NCBI GenBank assembly: GCA_015491735.1
Contig: WFVH01000078.1
Span: 1 to 64,000, forward strand
DNA length: 64,000 bases
Direction: 5' to 3'
From: Gammaproteobacteria bacterium
GTDB taxonomy: Bacteria; Pseudomonadota; Gammaproteobacteria; Thiohalospirales; Thiohalospiraceae
Shown here: positions 21,156-31,635 of the stretch, piece after piece
How the letters are laid out: every line of letters begins with the position of its first letter
Position numbering within the stretch: the first letter of the stretch is position 1
Program-made: the position numbers and the translations under genes
Notes under the pieces: generated by a model
Seen by the model: the letters and a program-made list of their open reading frames with translations, nothing else
Database searches by the model: none
Told to the model about the DNA's origin: nothing

Positions 21156-21863
21156 TCAAGGGTTGAGTGGAACACGGGCTACAACCCATACGTCGATTCG
21201 TTCGGCTCCCGCCTGCCGCAAGACCTTGGCCAGCTCATTGATAGTGTGGCCAGTGGTGACCACATCATCGACAATGGCAATGTGTTTTGCGGGGAGCTGT
21301 TTGGAAGCGGCGAAGGCGTTGCGTACGTTTTTGTGCCGCAGTTCCGTGTTCAGCTCTGACTGCGCGGCTGTTTTTCGGACTCTGTGGCAGCTACGCGTAT
21401 CGATGGGGAGCCGCAGCTGCCGCGCGATGGGGCGGGCCAGCTCAAGCGCTTGATTATAGCCCCGCTCGCGTATCCGGGAGGGGTGCAGCGGAACAGGGAG
21501 GAGAAGTTCGGGTCGTGGGGATTGCGCCAGCCAGCGCGCCATGAGTGTGCCGAGCAGGCGGGCATGGGGCAGTTTCCGGTGAAACTTGAGCCGGGTCAGC
21601 AGGTGATTGACCGGGTACCGGTAATGCAGTGGAGCGATACAGCGATCATAGGCAGGAGGGGTTCGCTGGCACGCGCCACACGTCAGTTCACCGGGTTTCC
21701 CCGCCAGGGGCAGGGCGCAGGTTCGGCAGAAATGGCTGTTGCGCGGCAGGTCGGCGTAGCAGCCCGGGCAGATATCGAGGTTGCGAATACCAGGATCACC
21801 ACACAACACGCAGCAGCCCGGAAACAGCCACGAGGAGGTGTTGTTTAGCCACTTGCCTGTCAT
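21156..21863 (-). CDS. comF: ComF family phosphoribosyltransferase-like protein
   Basis: 235 aa. The N-terminal zinc-ribbon part has paired cysteines (CCVLCGD, ICPGCY, HFCRTC, CGAC). The C-terminal type I phosphoribosyltransferase fold has the PRPP loop IVDDVVTTGHT. Family members are linked to DNA uptake and recombination in naturally competent bacteria; the biochemical role is unsettled. Placement next to and divergent from the biotin operon is common in Gammaproteobacteria. The start lies about 80 bp from bioB, so their promoters share one gap. Confidence 0.92.
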   Translation of the reverse strand: MTGKWLNNTSSWLFPGCCVLCGDPGIRNLDICPGCYADLPRNSHFCRTCALPLAGKPGELTCGACQRTPPAYDRCIAPLHYRYPVNHLLTRLKFHRKLPHARLLGTLMARWLAQSPRPELLLPVPLHPSRIRERGYNQALELARPIARQLRLPIDTRSCHRVRKTAAQSELNTELRHKNVRNAFAASKQLPAKHIAIVDDVVTTGHTINELAKVLRQAGAERIDVWVVARVPLNP

Positions 21864-21879
21864 TGGCTATCCCGTTTGA

Positions 21880-21907
21880 TTGACAGTCGTTGCAGAGGTA
21901 TTACTAT
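21880..21907 (+). promoter_or_regulatory. Predicted promoter of the biotin operon
   Basis: A perfect -35 TTGACA (21880-21885), a 16-bp spacer and a -10 TACTAT (21902-21907). A short dyad, ATTACT/AGTAAT (21900-21905 and 21915-21920), overlaps the likely start site and could be an operator; it does not resemble the BirA, BioR or BioQ sites I know. Confidence 0.6.
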
Positions 21908-21943
21908 GCTGGGCAGTAATCCATTTTTTTGGGCCGACATACC

Positions 21944-22975
21944 ATGAATTATTCCACAATGGGAAAAGTGCGTCACGATTGGCAGCGGCGAGAGGTCGAA
22001 GAGCTGTTTCAGCTGCCCTTCAGCGAGCTGCTGTTTCGTGCTCAGACTGTCCACCGGTTTTTTTTCGATCCGGCCAGCATCCAGGTCAGCAGCCTGTTGA
22101 GTATCAAGACCGGTTCCTGCCCGGAGGACTGCGCGTATTGCCCACAAAGCGCCTATCATGATACGGGACTGGGGGAGGAAGATCTGCTGGAGGTTCAGCA
22201 AGTGGTGGAAGCTGCCAGGACGGCCCGGGAGGCCGGGGTCAGCCGCTTTTGCATGGGAGCGGCATGGCGGAATCCCGCCGACCGTGATCTGGACAAAATC
22301 GAGGCGATGATCCGGGAGGTAAACGCCTTGGGGATGGAGACCTGCATGACATTGGGGATGCTGGATCGGGAGCAGGCGGTTCGATTGCGGGCCGCCGGGC
22401 TGGATTACTATAATCACAACCTGGATACCTCGCCGGAGTTTTACGGTACGGTGGTGACTACCCGCACCTATCAGGATCGTCTCGATACCTTGCGGTATGT
22501 GCGGGAAGCTGGCATCAAGGTGTGCTGTGGCGGCATTCTCGGCATGGGGGAGCAGCGCAAGGATCGTATCGGGCTGCTGCTGCAGCTGGCCAATATGGAA
22601 CAGCATCCAGACAGCGTTCCCGTCAACTTGCTGGTGCAGGTAGAGGGTACGCCACTGGAGAGCATCGAACGGCTGGATCCATTGGAGTTCGTGCGCAGCA
22701 TAGCGGTGGCGAGGATCATGATGCCGGCTTCGTTGGTTCGATTGTCTGCTGGCCGCGAGAGCATGAGCGACGAGTTGCAGACACTCTGTTTCCTGGCGGG
22801 CGCCAACTCTGTCTTTTATGGAGAGAAACTGCTGACCACTCCCAATGCGGCGACTTGCGGCGACGATGAGCTGTTCCGGCGCCTGCGGATGCGGCGGATG
22901 GAGCCGGCCGATTGCGGCCGAGGGACGGCAACGTCCGGAGCGATCAGTTATCGCCGTTGCGGGGAGGGATCCTGA
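21944..22975 (+). CDS. bioB: Biotin synthase
   Basis: Radical-SAM enzyme that inserts sulfur into dethiobiotin; 343 aa from ATG 21944. The radical-SAM 4Fe-4S motif is CPEDCAYC with C59, C63 and C66. The auxiliary 2Fe-2S ligands expected for BioB are present in [16 protein letters not shown] and KVCCGGILG. The start is uncertain because neither ATG 21944 nor ATG 21959 has a good Shine-Dalgarno; both precede the conserved RHDW. First gene of the biotin operon. Confidence 0.95.
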   Translation: MNYSTMGKVRHDWQRREVEELFQLPFSELLFRAQTVHRFFFDPASIQVSSLLSIKTGSCPEDCAYCPQSAYHDTGLGEEDLLEVQQVVEAARTAREAGVSRFCMGAAWRNPADRDLDKIEAMIREVNALGMETCMTLGMLDREQAVRLRAAGLDYYNHNLDTSPEFYGTVVTTRTYQDRLDTLRYVREAGIKVCCGGILGMGEQRKDRIGLLLQLANMEQHPDSVPVNLLVQVEGTPLESIERLDPLEFVRSIAVARIMMPASLVRLSAGRESMSDELQTLCFLAGANSVFYGEKLLTTPNAATCGDDELFRRLRMRRMEPADCGRGTATSGAISYRRCGEGS

Positions 22976-22977
22976 GC

Positions 22978-24162
22978 GTGCTGCAAATAGAGGAGGCATC
23001 CTTTCATGACGGAATCGGCCTGTGGCGTTTGGGTTTTCGGCCTTTTTTCCTCGGTGCAGGGGTTTTTGCCGCCCTGTTGATGGCGGTATGGATGGGGATC
23101 TATCAGTTTGGCTGGAGCCTCGCTCCGGCCGGCTATGCTCCCCCCGTCTGGCATGCCCACGAGATGATCTATGGCTACGGGATGGCTGTTATTGCCGGTT
23201 TTCTGTTGACGGCGGTAAAAAACTGGACTGGCGTACAGACACTGCATGGATATCCCCTCATGGGGCTGTTTGGCTTGTGGCTGGCCGCCCGGTTGAGTCC
23301 GTTCGCTGTTTCGGCTGCGGTCGTGTTTTTGCTCGACATGCTGTTCATGCTGGCTTTTTTTGCAGCCGTGCTGTATCCGGTGATCAAGTCCAGGAGCTGG
23401 AGTCAGATGGGTATCGTCGCCATTGTCTTCCTGTTGGCCGTTGGTAATTTGCTGTTCTACCTCGGGTTGACGGGCGTGGTCGGGGATGGTGTCCGGCAGG
23501 GGTTACATGCCGGCGTCTATCTCGTCGTGGCGTTGATCCTGGTGGTTGGAAGGCGGGTCATCCCTTTTTTCATCGAACGGGGATGCGGTTTCCCGCTTCA
23601 ATTGATCAATCGGCCCTGGCTGGATAATTCCATCATGGTTCTCTTCGGGCTGTTTGCCGTGGTGGATGTGTTTGCCGGGACGGCATCGGGCACAGCGCTG
23701 CTGGCGGCAGCTTTGCTGTTTCTGAATGGCATCCGGCTGAGGGATTGGTACACGCCGGCGATCTGGAAAAAGCCGCTGCTTTGGGTTCTCTACGTGGCCT
23801 ATGTCGGGATAATAGCGGGCTTTCTGTTCAAGGCGGTTGCCTTGGCAGGGGTCTCGGTGCCGCTTGCAGTGCACGCATTTACCGTGGGGGGGATCGGTAT
23901 GATGACGTTGGGGATGATGGCGCGGGTGGCCCTTGGCCATACCGGCAGGAACGTATTCGAACCGCCATCCTCCGTTTGGTGGATGTTTTTGTTGCTGGCT
24001 GGAGCAGCTGTTGTTCGTGTCCTGTTTCCCTTGCTGTTCGAAGGGCAGTACCGTTTATGGGTTTCCGCTTCCCAGTTATTGTGGATAGCGGCTTTCGCCC
24101 TGTTTGTGTTTGTCTATACACCGATACTGGTCAAACCGCGGGTCGACGGCAGGTATGGATGA
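22978..24162 (+). CDS. nnrS: NnrS family haem/copper membrane protein
   Basis: 394-aa polytopic inner-membrane protein with about twelve hydrophobic segments. NnrS proteins bind haem and copper and protect cells from nitric oxide stress or affect metal centres under NO. Candidate ligand residues are [11 protein letters not shown] near residue 56 and [12 protein letters not shown] near 325. GTG 22978 is chosen: it has GGGGAGGG nine nt upstream and starts 2 nt after bioB. The gene overlaps bioF by 8 nt, so it is embedded in the biotin operon, which is not a usual place for it. Confidence 0.88.
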   Translation: MLQIEEASFHDGIGLWRLGFRPFFLGAGVFAALLMAVWMGIYQFGWSLAPAGYAPPVWHAHEMIYGYGMAVIAGFLLTAVKNWTGVQTLHGYPLMGLFGLWLAARLSPFAVSAAVVFLLDMLFMLAFFAAVLYPVIKSRSWSQMGIVAIVFLLAVGNLLFYLGLTGVVGDGVRQGLHAGVYLVVALILVVGRRVIPFFIERGCGFPLQLINRPWLDNSIMVLFGLFAVVDVFAGTASGTALLAAALLFLNGIRLRDWYTPAIWKKPLLWVLYVAYVGIIAGFLFKAVALAGVSVPLAVHAFTVGGIGMMTLGMMARVALGHTGRNVFEPPSSVWWMFLLLAGAAVVRVLFPLLFEGQYRLWVSASQLLWIAAFALFVFVYTPILVKPRVDGRYG

Positions 24163-25333
24163 CGCTGCGGCGCGGCGGGGATGGAACGAATCCCTTGCCG
24201 TTGCTATGGTGCAACTGAAACAGGGAGGGCTGTATCGTGAACGCCGTCTGGTGGATACGCCGCCGGGCCGGCTGGTTGTTTTCGATGGCCGGGAGTGCTT
24301 GTCGTTTTGCAGTAACGATTACCTGGGCCTGGCCAACCATCCTGACGTGGTCCAGGCATTCCGCCGCGGTGCGGAAAGATGGGGTGTGGGTAGCGGCGCC
24401 TCCCACCTGATTTCCGGTCACTCCGTCGCCCATCATGCCCTGGAACTGGAGCTGGCGGAGTTCGTTGGCCGGGATCGCGCCCTGCTGTTTTCAACCGGCT
24501 ATATGGCGAATCTGGGCGTTGTTACCGCCCTGTGTGGCCGTGCTGATACCGTGCTGGAGGATCGCCTCAACCACGCCTCGCTCCTGGATGCGGCCCTGTT
24601 GTCCAGAGCGCGGCTGCAGCGTTATGTCCACGGTGATGCGGCGGATTTGGAGTGCCGCCTGTCCCGGATGGAGGGGGGACGGGCGTTGGCCGTTAGCGAT
24701 GGTCTGTTCAGTATGGATGGTGATCTGGCGCCGCTGCCGCAGTTGGCGGCCGTGACCCGGCAGCATGGCGCATGGCTGATGGTGGACGATGCGCATGGTA
24801 TCGGAGTGTTGGGTATGGCGGGGCGCGGAACCCTGGAACACTTTAATCTGGATCAGCAGCGGGTGCCGGTGCTGATGGGAACGCTGGGCAAGGCGTTTGG
24901 CGTTTTTGGCGCCTTTGTTGCCGGTAGCGAACTGTTGATCGATTCACTCATCCAGCGGGCGCGCAGTTATATTTACACGACAGCCCTGCCACCAGCGGTT
25001 GCGGAGGCGGCGCGGACCAGCCTGCGTCTGATCCGGGAGCAGTCATGGCGCCGGGAACATCTGCTCGCTCTGGTGCAGCGTTTTCGCAGGGGAGCGGCTC
25101 AACTGGATCTGCCATTGATGATCTCCGGAACACCGGTGCAGCCACTGCGGGTGGGGAGTTCAGAACAGGCGATCCGGTTGAGCCAGGCGCTGCTGGAGCG
25201 GAATATTCTGATCGGTGCGATTCGTCCCCCCACCGTGCCGGCGGGCAGCGCCCGGTTGCGGATTACCCTGTCGGCGGCCCATAGCGAGTCGGATGTGGAT
25301 CGGCTGCTTGCCGTGTTGGGGGAGGTGATGTGA
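24155..25333 (+). CDS. bioF: 8-amino-7-oxononanoate synthase
   Basis: PLP enzyme joining pimeloyl-ACP and alanine in biotin synthesis; 392 aa. The PLP lysine is in GTLGKAFG. Other cofactor motifs are [21 protein letters not shown] and [14 protein letters not shown] 24155 overlaps the end of nnrS by 8 nt and precedes a normal-length N-terminus; longer in-frame starts lie wholly inside nnrS. Followed by bioH with a GTGA overlap. Confidence 0.95.
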   Translation: MDDAAARRGWNESLAVAMVQLKQGGLYRERRLVDTPPGRLVVFDGRECLSFCSNDYLGLANHPDVVQAFRRGAERWGVGSGASHLISGHSVAHHALELELAEFVGRDRALLFSTGYMANLGVVTALCGRADTVLEDRLNHASLLDAALLSRARLQRYVHGDAADLECRLSRMEGGRALAVSDGLFSMDGDLAPLPQLAAVTRQHGAWLMVDDAHGIGVLGMAGRGTLEHFNLDQQRVPVLMGTLGKAFGVFGAFVAGSELLIDSLIQRARSYIYTTALPPAVAEAARTSLRLIREQSWRREHLLALVQRFRRGAAQLDLPLMISGTPVQPLRVGSSEQAIRLSQALLERNILIGAIRPPTVPAGSARLRITLSAAHSESDVDRLLAVLGEVM

Positions 25334-26103
25334 GGCTTCACAGTGAGACTCGGGGCAGCGGGCCGGATCTGGTGATGCTGCATGGCTGGGGCATGCACTC
25401 CGCCATGTGGGGAGCGTTTTCTGCGGAGCTGTCCAACCAGTTTCGCGTCACGTTGATCGATCTGCCGGGACATGGGCAGAGTCCAGCCCTGGAACGGGAT
25501 GACGCCACCAATCTTTCCGCGGTCGCCGCGGCCGTTGCAGCGGTGGCGCCTGAACAGGCGGCCTGGTTGGGCTGGTCGCTGGGTGGTCTGGTGACATTGC
25601 AGGGGGCGCTGGATTTTCCGTGGCGGATACCGCGACTGGTTCTGGTAGCCGCAAATGCCTGCTTCGTGCAGCGGGCCGGCTGGTTTCATGCGCAGCCGGC
25701 CGCGGTGCTGGACGGGTTTGCGGCCGGGCTTCGGCGGGATTACCGGACGGTTCTGATACGCTTTTTGGCGCTGCAGGCATGGGGTGCTGAGGATGTGCGC
25801 CAGCAAGCCAGGGTGTTGCGTGAGACACTGTTTGCCTATGGCGAACCGCAACCAGAAGCGTTGTCTGCCGGGTTGACCCTGCTGAAAGAGACCGACCTGC
25901 GTGGCGCGTTGCCAGAAATAAATCAGCCTGTCCTGTTGATATCGGGGCAAAACGACAGCCTGGTTCCTTCAGCGGCGGCCGAAAGGATGAGGGAAGCGTT
26001 GCCCAACGCCCACCTGGTACAGGTTCCGGGTGCAGGACATGCTCCTTTTCTGTTTCACTCCGCCTCTTTCCGGAAGACCATTGGAGCCTTCCTCAATGAG
26101 TAG
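25330..26103 (+). CDS. bioH: Pimeloyl-ACP methyl ester carboxylesterase
   Basis: Alpha/beta hydrolase that removes the methyl ester made by BioC to release pimeloyl-ACP; 257 aa. The nucleophile elbow is GWSLGG, the acid is in SGQNDSLVP and the histidine in GAGHAPF. The oxyanion loop LHGWGMHS is typical of BioH. GTG 25330 overlaps the bioF stop. Together with bioC it shows that pimelate is made by the modified fatty-acid route. Confidence 0.94.
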   Translation: MRLHSETRGSGPDLVMLHGWGMHSAMWGAFSAELSNQFRVTLIDLPGHGQSPALERDDATNLSAVAAAVAAVAPEQAAWLGWSLGGLVTLQGALDFPWRIPRLVLVAANACFVQRAGWFHAQPAAVLDGFAAGLRRDYRTVLIRFLALQAWGAEDVRQQARVLRETLFAYGEPQPEALSAGLTLLKETDLRGALPEINQPVLLISGQNDSLVPSAAAERMREALPNAHLVQVPGAGHAPFLFHSASFRKTIGAFLNE

Positions 26104-26992
26104 ATACCAGCTCGACAAACAGCGGATACAGCGCGCCTTCGAGCGGGCCGCTGTACACTACGATGAGGTCGCGGTGCTGCAACGCGAAGTGGGCAACCGG
26201 ATGCTGGAGCGGATGGCGTTGATTCGCCATGAACCCGTTTGCATCCTGGATATCGGTGCAGGTACCGGCTACTGTAGTTACGCACTTTTACAGCGCTATC
26301 GAAAGGCAATGGTGATCGCTGCCGATCTTTCACCCCGAATGCTCAGGGAGGCAGCCGGGCGTGGTTCGCCCTGGAAACGCTGGCGGCGGCAACGCGCCTT
26401 CGTGGCGGCGGATATCGACTGGCTCCCCTTTGCCGATGCCAGCGTGGATCTGCTGTTCTCGAATCTCACCCTGCAGTGGTGTCCCGATCTGAAACAGACT
26501 TTTCGTGAATTTCGCCGTGTACTGAAGCCGGGAGGATTGCTGATGTTCAGCACCTTCGGCCCGGACACGCTCAAGGAGCTGCGCCGGAGTTGGCGGGCGG
26601 TGGACGACCATACTCATGTCAGTGCATTTGTGGACATGCATGATATCGGTGATCTGGTGCTGGGCAGTCAGTTCGCCGATCCGGTCATGGATACCGAGCT
26701 GTTTACCCTTACCTACAAGGAGGTCCGGGAGCTGATGCGGGATCTGAAAATGCTGGGCGCGCGCAATGCCACTGCCGGTCGTCAGCGGAGCCTTACCGGC
26801 AAGGCACGTTTTGCCGGCATGGTGGAGGCCTACGAGAGGTATCGGCAGGATGGTCTGTTACCGGCCACCTACGAGGTGATTTACGGTCATGCCTGGGCGC
26901 CTGAACAGTGTGCGCCGCAGCGGCCCGATGCCGGGAACAGCCCGGTTCCGCTGATACAGATGCGCGCTGCGGCAAGAAAACGCACATCATGA
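26096..26992 (+). CDS. bioC: Malonyl-ACP O-methyltransferase
   Basis: SAM-dependent methyltransferase that caps malonyl-ACP to start pimeloyl synthesis; 298 aa. SAM-binding motif I is ILDIGAGTGYCS, with SNLTLQWCPDL and RVLKPGGLLMFSTFG later, as in BioC. ATG 26096 overlaps the bioH stop (ATGAGTAG). It ends in a basic, likely unstructured tail. Coupled to bioD by an ATGA overlap. Confidence 0.95.
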   Translation: MSRYQLDKQRIQRAFERAAVHYDEVAVLQREVGNRMLERMALIRHEPVCILDIGAGTGYCSYALLQRYRKAMVIAADLSPRMLREAAGRGSPWKRWRRQRAFVAADIDWLPFADASVDLLFSNLTLQWCPDLKQTFREFRRVLKPGGLLMFSTFGPDTLKELRRSWRAVDDHTHVSAFVDMHDIGDLVLGSQFADPVMDTELFTLTYKEVRELMRDLKMLGARNATAGRQRSLTGKARFAGMVEAYERYRQDGLLPATYEVIYGHAWAPEQCAPQRPDAGNSPVPLIQMRAAARKRTS

Positions 26993-27717
26993 AGGGGCTG
27001 TTCATCACCGGCACGGATACGGGGGTCGGGAAAAGTTTCGTTGCCTGTGCGCTGCTGGCGGGTTTCCGGCGGGCAGGGTTGAAAACGGCGGCTTTCAAAC
27101 CCGTCGCCAGCGGCAGCGAACAGACGCCGCTGGGCCTGCGCAACCAGGACGCGCTGCAGCTTGCTGCACGGATCACCGCTTCACTCCCTTATGAAAACGT
27201 TAATCCCTATACTTTTCGGCCGGCGATTGCTCCCCATATCGCGGCTGCCGAGGTTGGGACAGCCGTCGATCTTCAGCGGATAGCGGCGTTGTACCGGCTT
27301 GCCACCCGTCAAGCGGATATCTGTGTGGTTGAAGGAGCCGGGGGCTGGCTGGTACCCCTCAACGAGACCCAGAGCATGGCCGATCTGGTGGTTCAACTCA
27401 AGTTGCCCGTTGTGCTGGTGGTTGGTATGCGCCTGGGATGTCTCAACCACGCAATGTTGACGGCGGAGAGTATTCTGGCCAGAGGTGTTCATCTGGTCGG
27501 CTGGGTGGCCAATCGGGTGATACCGGAGATGCCTTGCTTCGATCAGAATGTCGAAACGCTGCAGCGATGTCTGCCTGGCAAATTGCTGGGCATCGTGCAG
27601 CATCTGCCCGGGGCATTGCCGGAGAAGGCGGGAGATGATCTGGATATTGCCGGATTAATGACGTTACTGCGCGTCGGCAATACCCAGCGGGATATTCAGT
27701 CGGAAAAGCTGAATTAA
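26989..27717 (+). CDS. bioD: Dethiobiotin synthetase
   Basis: Forms the ureido ring of dethiobiotin from diaminopelargonate, CO2 and ATP; 242 aa. P-loop GTDTGVGKS at 8-16, catalytic region FKPVASG and EGAGGWLVPLN. ATG 26989 overlaps the bioC stop. Last biotin gene here; bioA is not in this window. No clear terminator before the cbb3 operon. Confidence 0.95.
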   Translation: MKGLFITGTDTGVGKSFVACALLAGFRRAGLKTAAFKPVASGSEQTPLGLRNQDALQLAARITASLPYENVNPYTFRPAIAPHIAAAEVGTAVDLQRIAALYRLATRQADICVVEGAGGWLVPLNETQSMADLVVQLKLPVVLVVGMRLGCLNHAMLTAESILARGVHLVGWVANRVIPEMPCFDQNVETLQRCLPGKLLGIVQHLPGALPEKAGDDLDIAGLMTLLRVGNTQRDIQSEKLN

Positions 27718-27728
27718 CACTATTTTTT

Positions 27729-27742
27729 TTGTGTTATGTCAA
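27729..27742 (+). promoter_or_regulatory. Weak candidate FNR/ANR box upstream of ccoN
   Basis: TTGTGTTATGTCAA keeps the outer TTG and CAA of the FNR consensus TTGAT-N4-ATCAA at the correct spacing but departs at other positions. It lies about 170 bp before ccoN. No well-spaced -10 element was found, so this is only a candidate. Confidence 0.25.
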
Positions 27743-27904
27743 ATACCGTACTTGTCATGCCAAACGACATTCACTACCATAGCCAAGGTATCATCAACTA
27801 GAGAGCTGGCATCTGAAAAAGTTCCCGTCTGGTACGGTTTGTTGTTTCAGATGGTGTCCTGCCCCAGGTGATCGGCGCCATTTTTTTAACGGAGGAGACT
27901 ACTC

Positions 27905-29320
27905 GTGGAAACGACAGAGAAATATCATTTCGATGTCGTCAGATGGTTTACCATCATGGCGGTCGTCTATTTGGTCATAGGCACACTGGTGGGGGTCATA
28001 ATCGCCTCGCAGCTGGCGTGGCCGGCATTGAACTTCGATATCGCCGAACTCACCTTCGGTCGTTTGCGACCCTTGCATACCAATGCGGTGATCTTCGCCT
28101 TTGGCGGATGTGCATTGATGGCAACGGCCTTCTATACGGTACAGCGCACCTGTGGTGTTCCGCTATGGAGCAACAAGCTGGCCTGGTTCACCTTCTTTCT
28201 GTGGAATTTTATCATCATCTGCGCCGTGATCACCCTGCCGTTGGGGATTACCCAGGGCAAGGAGTACGCGGAGCTGGAGTGGCCATTCGATATATTGATC
28301 GCTGTCGCATGGCTGGCCTACTCTTTCAACTTCGCAATGACCATCGCCAAACGCAAGACCTCGCACATCTATGTGTCCAACTGGTTTTTCCTTGGCATGA
28401 TGGTGATGATCACCTATCTGCACGTGGTCAACAGTCTTGCCATTCCCGTCAGTCTGTTCAACTCCTACTCCATCTTCTCTGGCGTCCAGGATGCGATGAT
28501 CCAGTGGTGGTGGGGCCACAATGCTGTGGGTTACTATCTGACGGCCGGGTTCCTGGGCATCATGTACTATTTCGTTCCCAAGCAGGCCAATCGCCCGGTG
28601 TTCTCCTACCGCCTGTCGGTCATCCACTTCTGGGCGCTGATGTTCGGGTATGTCTGGCTGGGAGCCCACCATCTTCAGTACACCGCACTGCCTGACTGGA
28701 CCGGCTCGCTGGGCGCTGCCGTTTCCCTGGCAATGATCATTCCGTCTTGGGGTGGCGCTGTTAACGGCATGATGACGCTGTCCGGCGCGTGGGACAAGCT
28801 GCGTACCGACTATGTCCTGCGTTTCCTGGTGATGTCACTGGCCTTCTACGCCATGTCCACCTTCGAGGGGCCTGTCATGTCATCCAAAACGGTGAACGCC
28901 TTGTCTCATTACACTGACTGGGGCATCGGTCATGTTCATTCGGGTGCCCTGGGCTGGGTCGTCATGGTTGCCGCCGGGGCTTTGTACCATATGATAATGA
29001 AGTTGTGGAACACCGAGATGTACTCTGACAAGCTGGTCAACCTGCATTTCTGGATGGCCACTATCGGAGCAGTTATCTACATCGTCGCCATGTGGGTATC
29101 CGGTATCATGCAGGGGCTGATGTGGCGTGATTACGATGAGTTTGGCACGTTGAGTTACACCTTCGCCGAATCCGTTGCCGCCATGCATCCCTACTATGTG
29201 ATGCGTGCCGTAGGCGGGTTGATATTCTGGGGTGGTGCCGCTGTCATGATGTACAACATGTTCATGACTATCCGCATGGCCAGCGCGACCCGTGGTGTTG
29301 GCGCGCCCGCCAGAGCCTGA
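27905..29320 (+). CDS. ccoN: cbb3-type cytochrome c oxidase subunit I
   Basis: Catalytic subunit of the high-affinity terminal oxidase, with haem b and the b3-CuB site; 471 aa, 12 membrane helices. Histidine ligands are visible: H58 in RPLHTN (haem b), H205 in WGHNAVGYY and H255/H256 in GAHHLQYT (CuB), and the HVHSGALGW pair. Y249 is placed to be the cross-linked tyrosine of the C family. GTG 27905 is preceded by ACGGAGGAGAC. First gene of ccoNOQP, allowing respiration at low oxygen. Confidence 0.97.
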   Translation: METTEKYHFDVVRWFTIMAVVYLVIGTLVGVIIASQLAWPALNFDIAELTFGRLRPLHTNAVIFAFGGCALMATAFYTVQRTCGVPLWSNKLAWFTFFLWNFIIICAVITLPLGITQGKEYAELEWPFDILIAVAWLAYSFNFAMTIAKRKTSHIYVSNWFFLGMMVMITYLHVVNSLAIPVSLFNSYSIFSGVQDAMIQWWWGHNAVGYYLTAGFLGIMYYFVPKQANRPVFSYRLSVIHFWALMFGYVWLGAHHLQYTALPDWTGSLGAAVSLAMIIPSWGGAVNGMMTLSGAWDKLRTDYVLRFLVMSLAFYAMSTFEGPVMSSKTVNALSHYTDWGIGHVHSGALGWVVMVAAGALYHMIMKLWNTEMYSDKLVNLHFWMATIGAVIYIVAMWVSGIMQGLMWRDYDEFGTLSYTFAESVAAMHPYYVMRAVGGLIFWGGAAVMMYNMFMTIRMASATRGVGAPARA

Positions 29321-29341
29321 TGGCCGAGAAGGAGTAAATCG

Positions 29342-30067
29342 ATGTCAAATGAAATTCATTCAACAAAATTTCAGGACAAGGTCGAAAGCAATGTCTTTGT
29401 CATGTTCGTCATGCTGGCAATCCTCCTTTCAGTCGGTGGTTTGGTGGAGATTGTTCCGCTGTTCTACCTGAAAGGAACGATGGAGCATAACAAGCATCCG
29501 GAGATCGTATGGCAGCGCGAGGAAGGGCAGACGCTGGCGGACTGGAAACCGGGGGACGGCATTCGCCCCTATACGGCATTGGAGCTGGTCGGCCGGGATA
29601 TCTATATCCGGGAGGGGTGTTACCTCTGTCATTCCCAAATGATCCGGCCGTTCCGTGACGAGAAAGAGCGGTACGGGCACTACTCCCTCGCTTCCGAGTC
29701 GATGTACGATCATCCTTTCCAGTGGGGGTCAAAACGCACCGGTCCCGATCTGGCCCGTGTGGGTGGCAAGTACTCTGATGAATGGCAGCGTCAGCATCTG
29801 ATTGCGCCACGTTCGCTGGTGCCGGAATCCGTTATGCCAAACTATCCCTGGTTGGCCGAAAACATGCTGGACGGCGACTCGGTGGTAAGTATGGTGAAGG
29901 CGATGGCTACCCTTGGCGTGCCCTATTCCGAGAATGATTACGGTGCCGACTTCAGCGGCGCTGCGGAAGAGGTGAAAGGCAAGACCGAACTGGATGCCGT
30001 CGTTGCTTATCTGCAGGTATTGGGGACCATGGTAACCTTCGAGGAAGGTGTGGATTATCGTGAGTAG
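29342..30067 (+). CDS. ccoO: cbb3-type cytochrome c oxidase subunit II (mono-haem cytochrome c)
   Basis: 241 aa. One N-terminal membrane anchor (residues 18-42), then a periplasmic c-type domain with CYLCH (C93, C96, H97) and the methionine ligand probably in [10 protein letters not shown]. It passes electrons from CcoP to CcoN. ATG is preceded by GAAGGAGT. Its end overlaps the start of ccoQ. Confidence 0.96.
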   Translation: MSNEIHSTKFQDKVESNVFVMFVMLAILLSVGGLVEIVPLFYLKGTMEHNKHPEIVWQREEGQTLADWKPGDGIRPYTALELVGRDIYIREGCYLCHSQMIRPFRDEKERYGHYSLASESMYDHPFQWGSKRTGPDLARVGGKYSDEWQRQHLIAPRSLVPESVMPNYPWLAENMLDGDSVVSMVKAMATLGVPYSENDYGADFSGAAEEVKGKTELDAVVAYLQVLGTMVTFEEGVDYRE

Positions 30068-30266
30068 TCTGGCAGAGTATTTCCATACGGATTGGGCGGC
30101 ATTGACATTGAATGACTGGATTGGTCTGGTCACAACAGTTGTCGTCTTTATTCTGATGGTTGTTGCGTATATCTATGTGTTTCATCCGGCAAACCGGGAG
30201 CACCTGGAAAAGCGCAAGCATATCCCGCTGGACGATGACCGTTTTGAGACGGAGGATAAAAGATGA
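30060..30266 (+). CDS. ccoQ: cbb3 oxidase accessory subunit CcoQ
   Basis: 68-aa small protein with one membrane helix (about 20-43) and a charged C-terminal tail. CcoQ stabilises the cbb3 complex, particularly the CcoP-CcoNO association. GTG 30060 is preferred over GTG 30048 because GAGGAAGG then lies at a usable distance and the product matches the usual length. It overlaps ccoO by 8 nt and ccoP by 4 nt. Confidence 0.88.
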   Translation: MSSLAEYFHTDWAALTLNDWIGLVTTVVVFILMVVAYIYVFHPANREHLEKRKHIPLDDDRFETEDKR

Positions 30267-31120
30267 GTGATAAAAGTAATCCGTACAAAGTTCCCACAAC
30301 CGGGCATGTATGGGACGATAATTTGGCCGAGTTGCTGAACGAGCCACCCAAGTGGTGGATGATAGGCTTTTGGGCCAGTATGGCGCTGGTGGTGATTTAC
30401 TGGTTGGTCTATCCATCGATACCGCTGGTGAACAGTCATTTCAAAGGTCTTATGGGGTGGACTGCAATCAAGGAGTTCAAACAGGATATGCAGGCCATCG
30501 AGGAGGTTCGTGCCAAGTATGAGAACCGGCTGCCCGGCATGTCGGCAGCCGCCATACTGGCGGATGACGAGTTGACCCAATATGTCACCCGCTCGGCCAA
30601 AGTGCTGTTTGGTGACAACTGCGCAGCTTGCCATGGCACCGGAGGGGCGGGGAACCCGAATTTTCCGGTCCTGGTCGATGATGACTGGTTGTATGGCGGC
30701 AAGATTGAGAATATCGTGCAAAGCATCGCCAATGGCCGCCGTGGCTTTATGCCTGCCCACGCAGGTAAATTGAGTGAGCAGGAAATTGCTGATCTCGCCA
30801 AGCATGTCAAGGCGATGAGCGAGGGGGGGGAGTATGCTCCCGGTAAAGAGCTCTATGCGGGTAAAGGCGCCTGTTTTGCTTGTCACGGGCAGGATGGCAA
30901 GGGTATGACGGCGATGGGTTCCGCCAATCTGACCGACGGCATCTGGCGCTTCTCTCCGGGTACCGAGGAGGCGATAGCTTATACTATCGCGCATGGTGTC
31001 AATGATTCCAATGATCCAAAAACACGGGATGCCGTGATGCCCAAGTTTGCCGGCAAAATGAGCGAAACCGAGATTAACAAACTGGCAGTTTATGTCTACA
31101 AGCTTGGTGGTGGACAGTAG
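30263..31120 (+). CDS. ccoP: cbb3-type cytochrome c oxidase subunit III (di-haem cytochrome c)
   Basis: 285 aa. A membrane anchor (about 31-51) is followed by two cytochrome c domains with CAACH (C120, C123, H124) and CFACH (C204, C207, H208). It is the electron entry point of the oxidase. ATGA overlap with ccoQ. The 95-bp gap before the next small gene carries a short GC-rich dyad (ACTCCGGTGATC twice, inverted). Confidence 0.96.
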   Translation: MSDKSNPYKVPTTGHVWDDNLAELLNEPPKWWMIGFWASMALVVIYWLVYPSIPLVNSHFKGLMGWTAIKEFKQDMQAIEEVRAKYENRLPGMSAAAILADDELTQYVTRSAKVLFGDNCAACHGTGGAGNPNFPVLVDDDWLYGGKIENIVQSIANGRRGFMPAHAGKLSEQEIADLAKHVKAMSEGGEYAPGKELYAGKGACFACHGQDGKGMTAMGSANLTDGIWRFSPGTEEAIAYTIAHGVNDSNDPKTRDAVMPKFAGKMSETEINKLAVYVYKLGGGQ

Positions 31121-31215
31121 TTTTTCGGCCGGTTTATGCTTGGGTTCTGGATGTGGATCACCGGAGTGGACGAAGCCACTCCGGTGATCATGAATCTAAC
31201 AGAAGGGGATTGTTT

Positions 31216-31329
31216 ATGGATGCGGTCGTTATTGGTGCTATTCTTTCAGTAGCGGGAGCAGTGCTTGTACTCATCGTACTCGCTGTCAGAATCATGAAAC
31301 TGATTAACACGACACGTTCAGAAGATTGA
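31216..31329 (+). CDS. 37-aa single-span membrane peptide downstream of ccoP
   Basis: ATG 31216 to TGA 31329, with a clear Shine-Dalgarno AGAAGGGGA 8 nt upstream. The product begins MDAVVIGAILSVAGA, has one hydrophobic helix (about 3-24), then a short basic segment (RIMKLINTTR) and an acidic end. It is followed 27 nt later by a strong terminator, so it is the last gene of the ccoNOQP transcript. I do not recognise the family. Size, topology and place suggest a small cbb3 subunit, comparable in concept to CcoM or CydX; this is inference. Confidence 0.72.
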   Translation: MDAVVIGAILSVAGAVLVLIVLAVRIMKLINTTRSED

Positions 31330-31635
31330 GATTATCTTTTGATATTGAGTTGGTAAAAGCAAAAAGGGGAGTTCATCCTCTTTTTGCTTTTTTTTTGCAC
31401 CCGTCTTCTCCAGTTTTGCTATCGTGCCCGTGAAAAGGAGATGTGAAAGATATCGATTTGTCCTTCTGGCTTCAGGTTGTCCTCCAACAGGAGATGACAG
31501 CGAGGGAGAACGGGTCGGTTCGGTCAGGCGATTCTCTTCCCCGGCAGACGAGAAATAGTGCTGTTCGTGATACAATTATTAGATTCAGTTTATTGCGCAC
31601 GGCAAGCGAATTCAGCAAGCATGAGAGAATAGTGT
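31330..31635. other. 306-bp gap between ccoNOQP and ccoG
   Basis: Holds the terminator at 31356-31396, then AT-richer sequence that probably contains the ccoG promoter; no convincing -35/-10 pair was identified. No gene supported. Confidence 0.5.
31356..31396 (+). terminator. Rho-independent terminator of the ccoNOQP operon
   Basis: AAAGCAAAAAG-GGGA pairs with TCC-TCTTTTTGCTTT around a GTTCA loop and runs straight into eight or more T. The A-rich left arm makes it likely to act on the opposite strand too. Confidence 0.85.
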
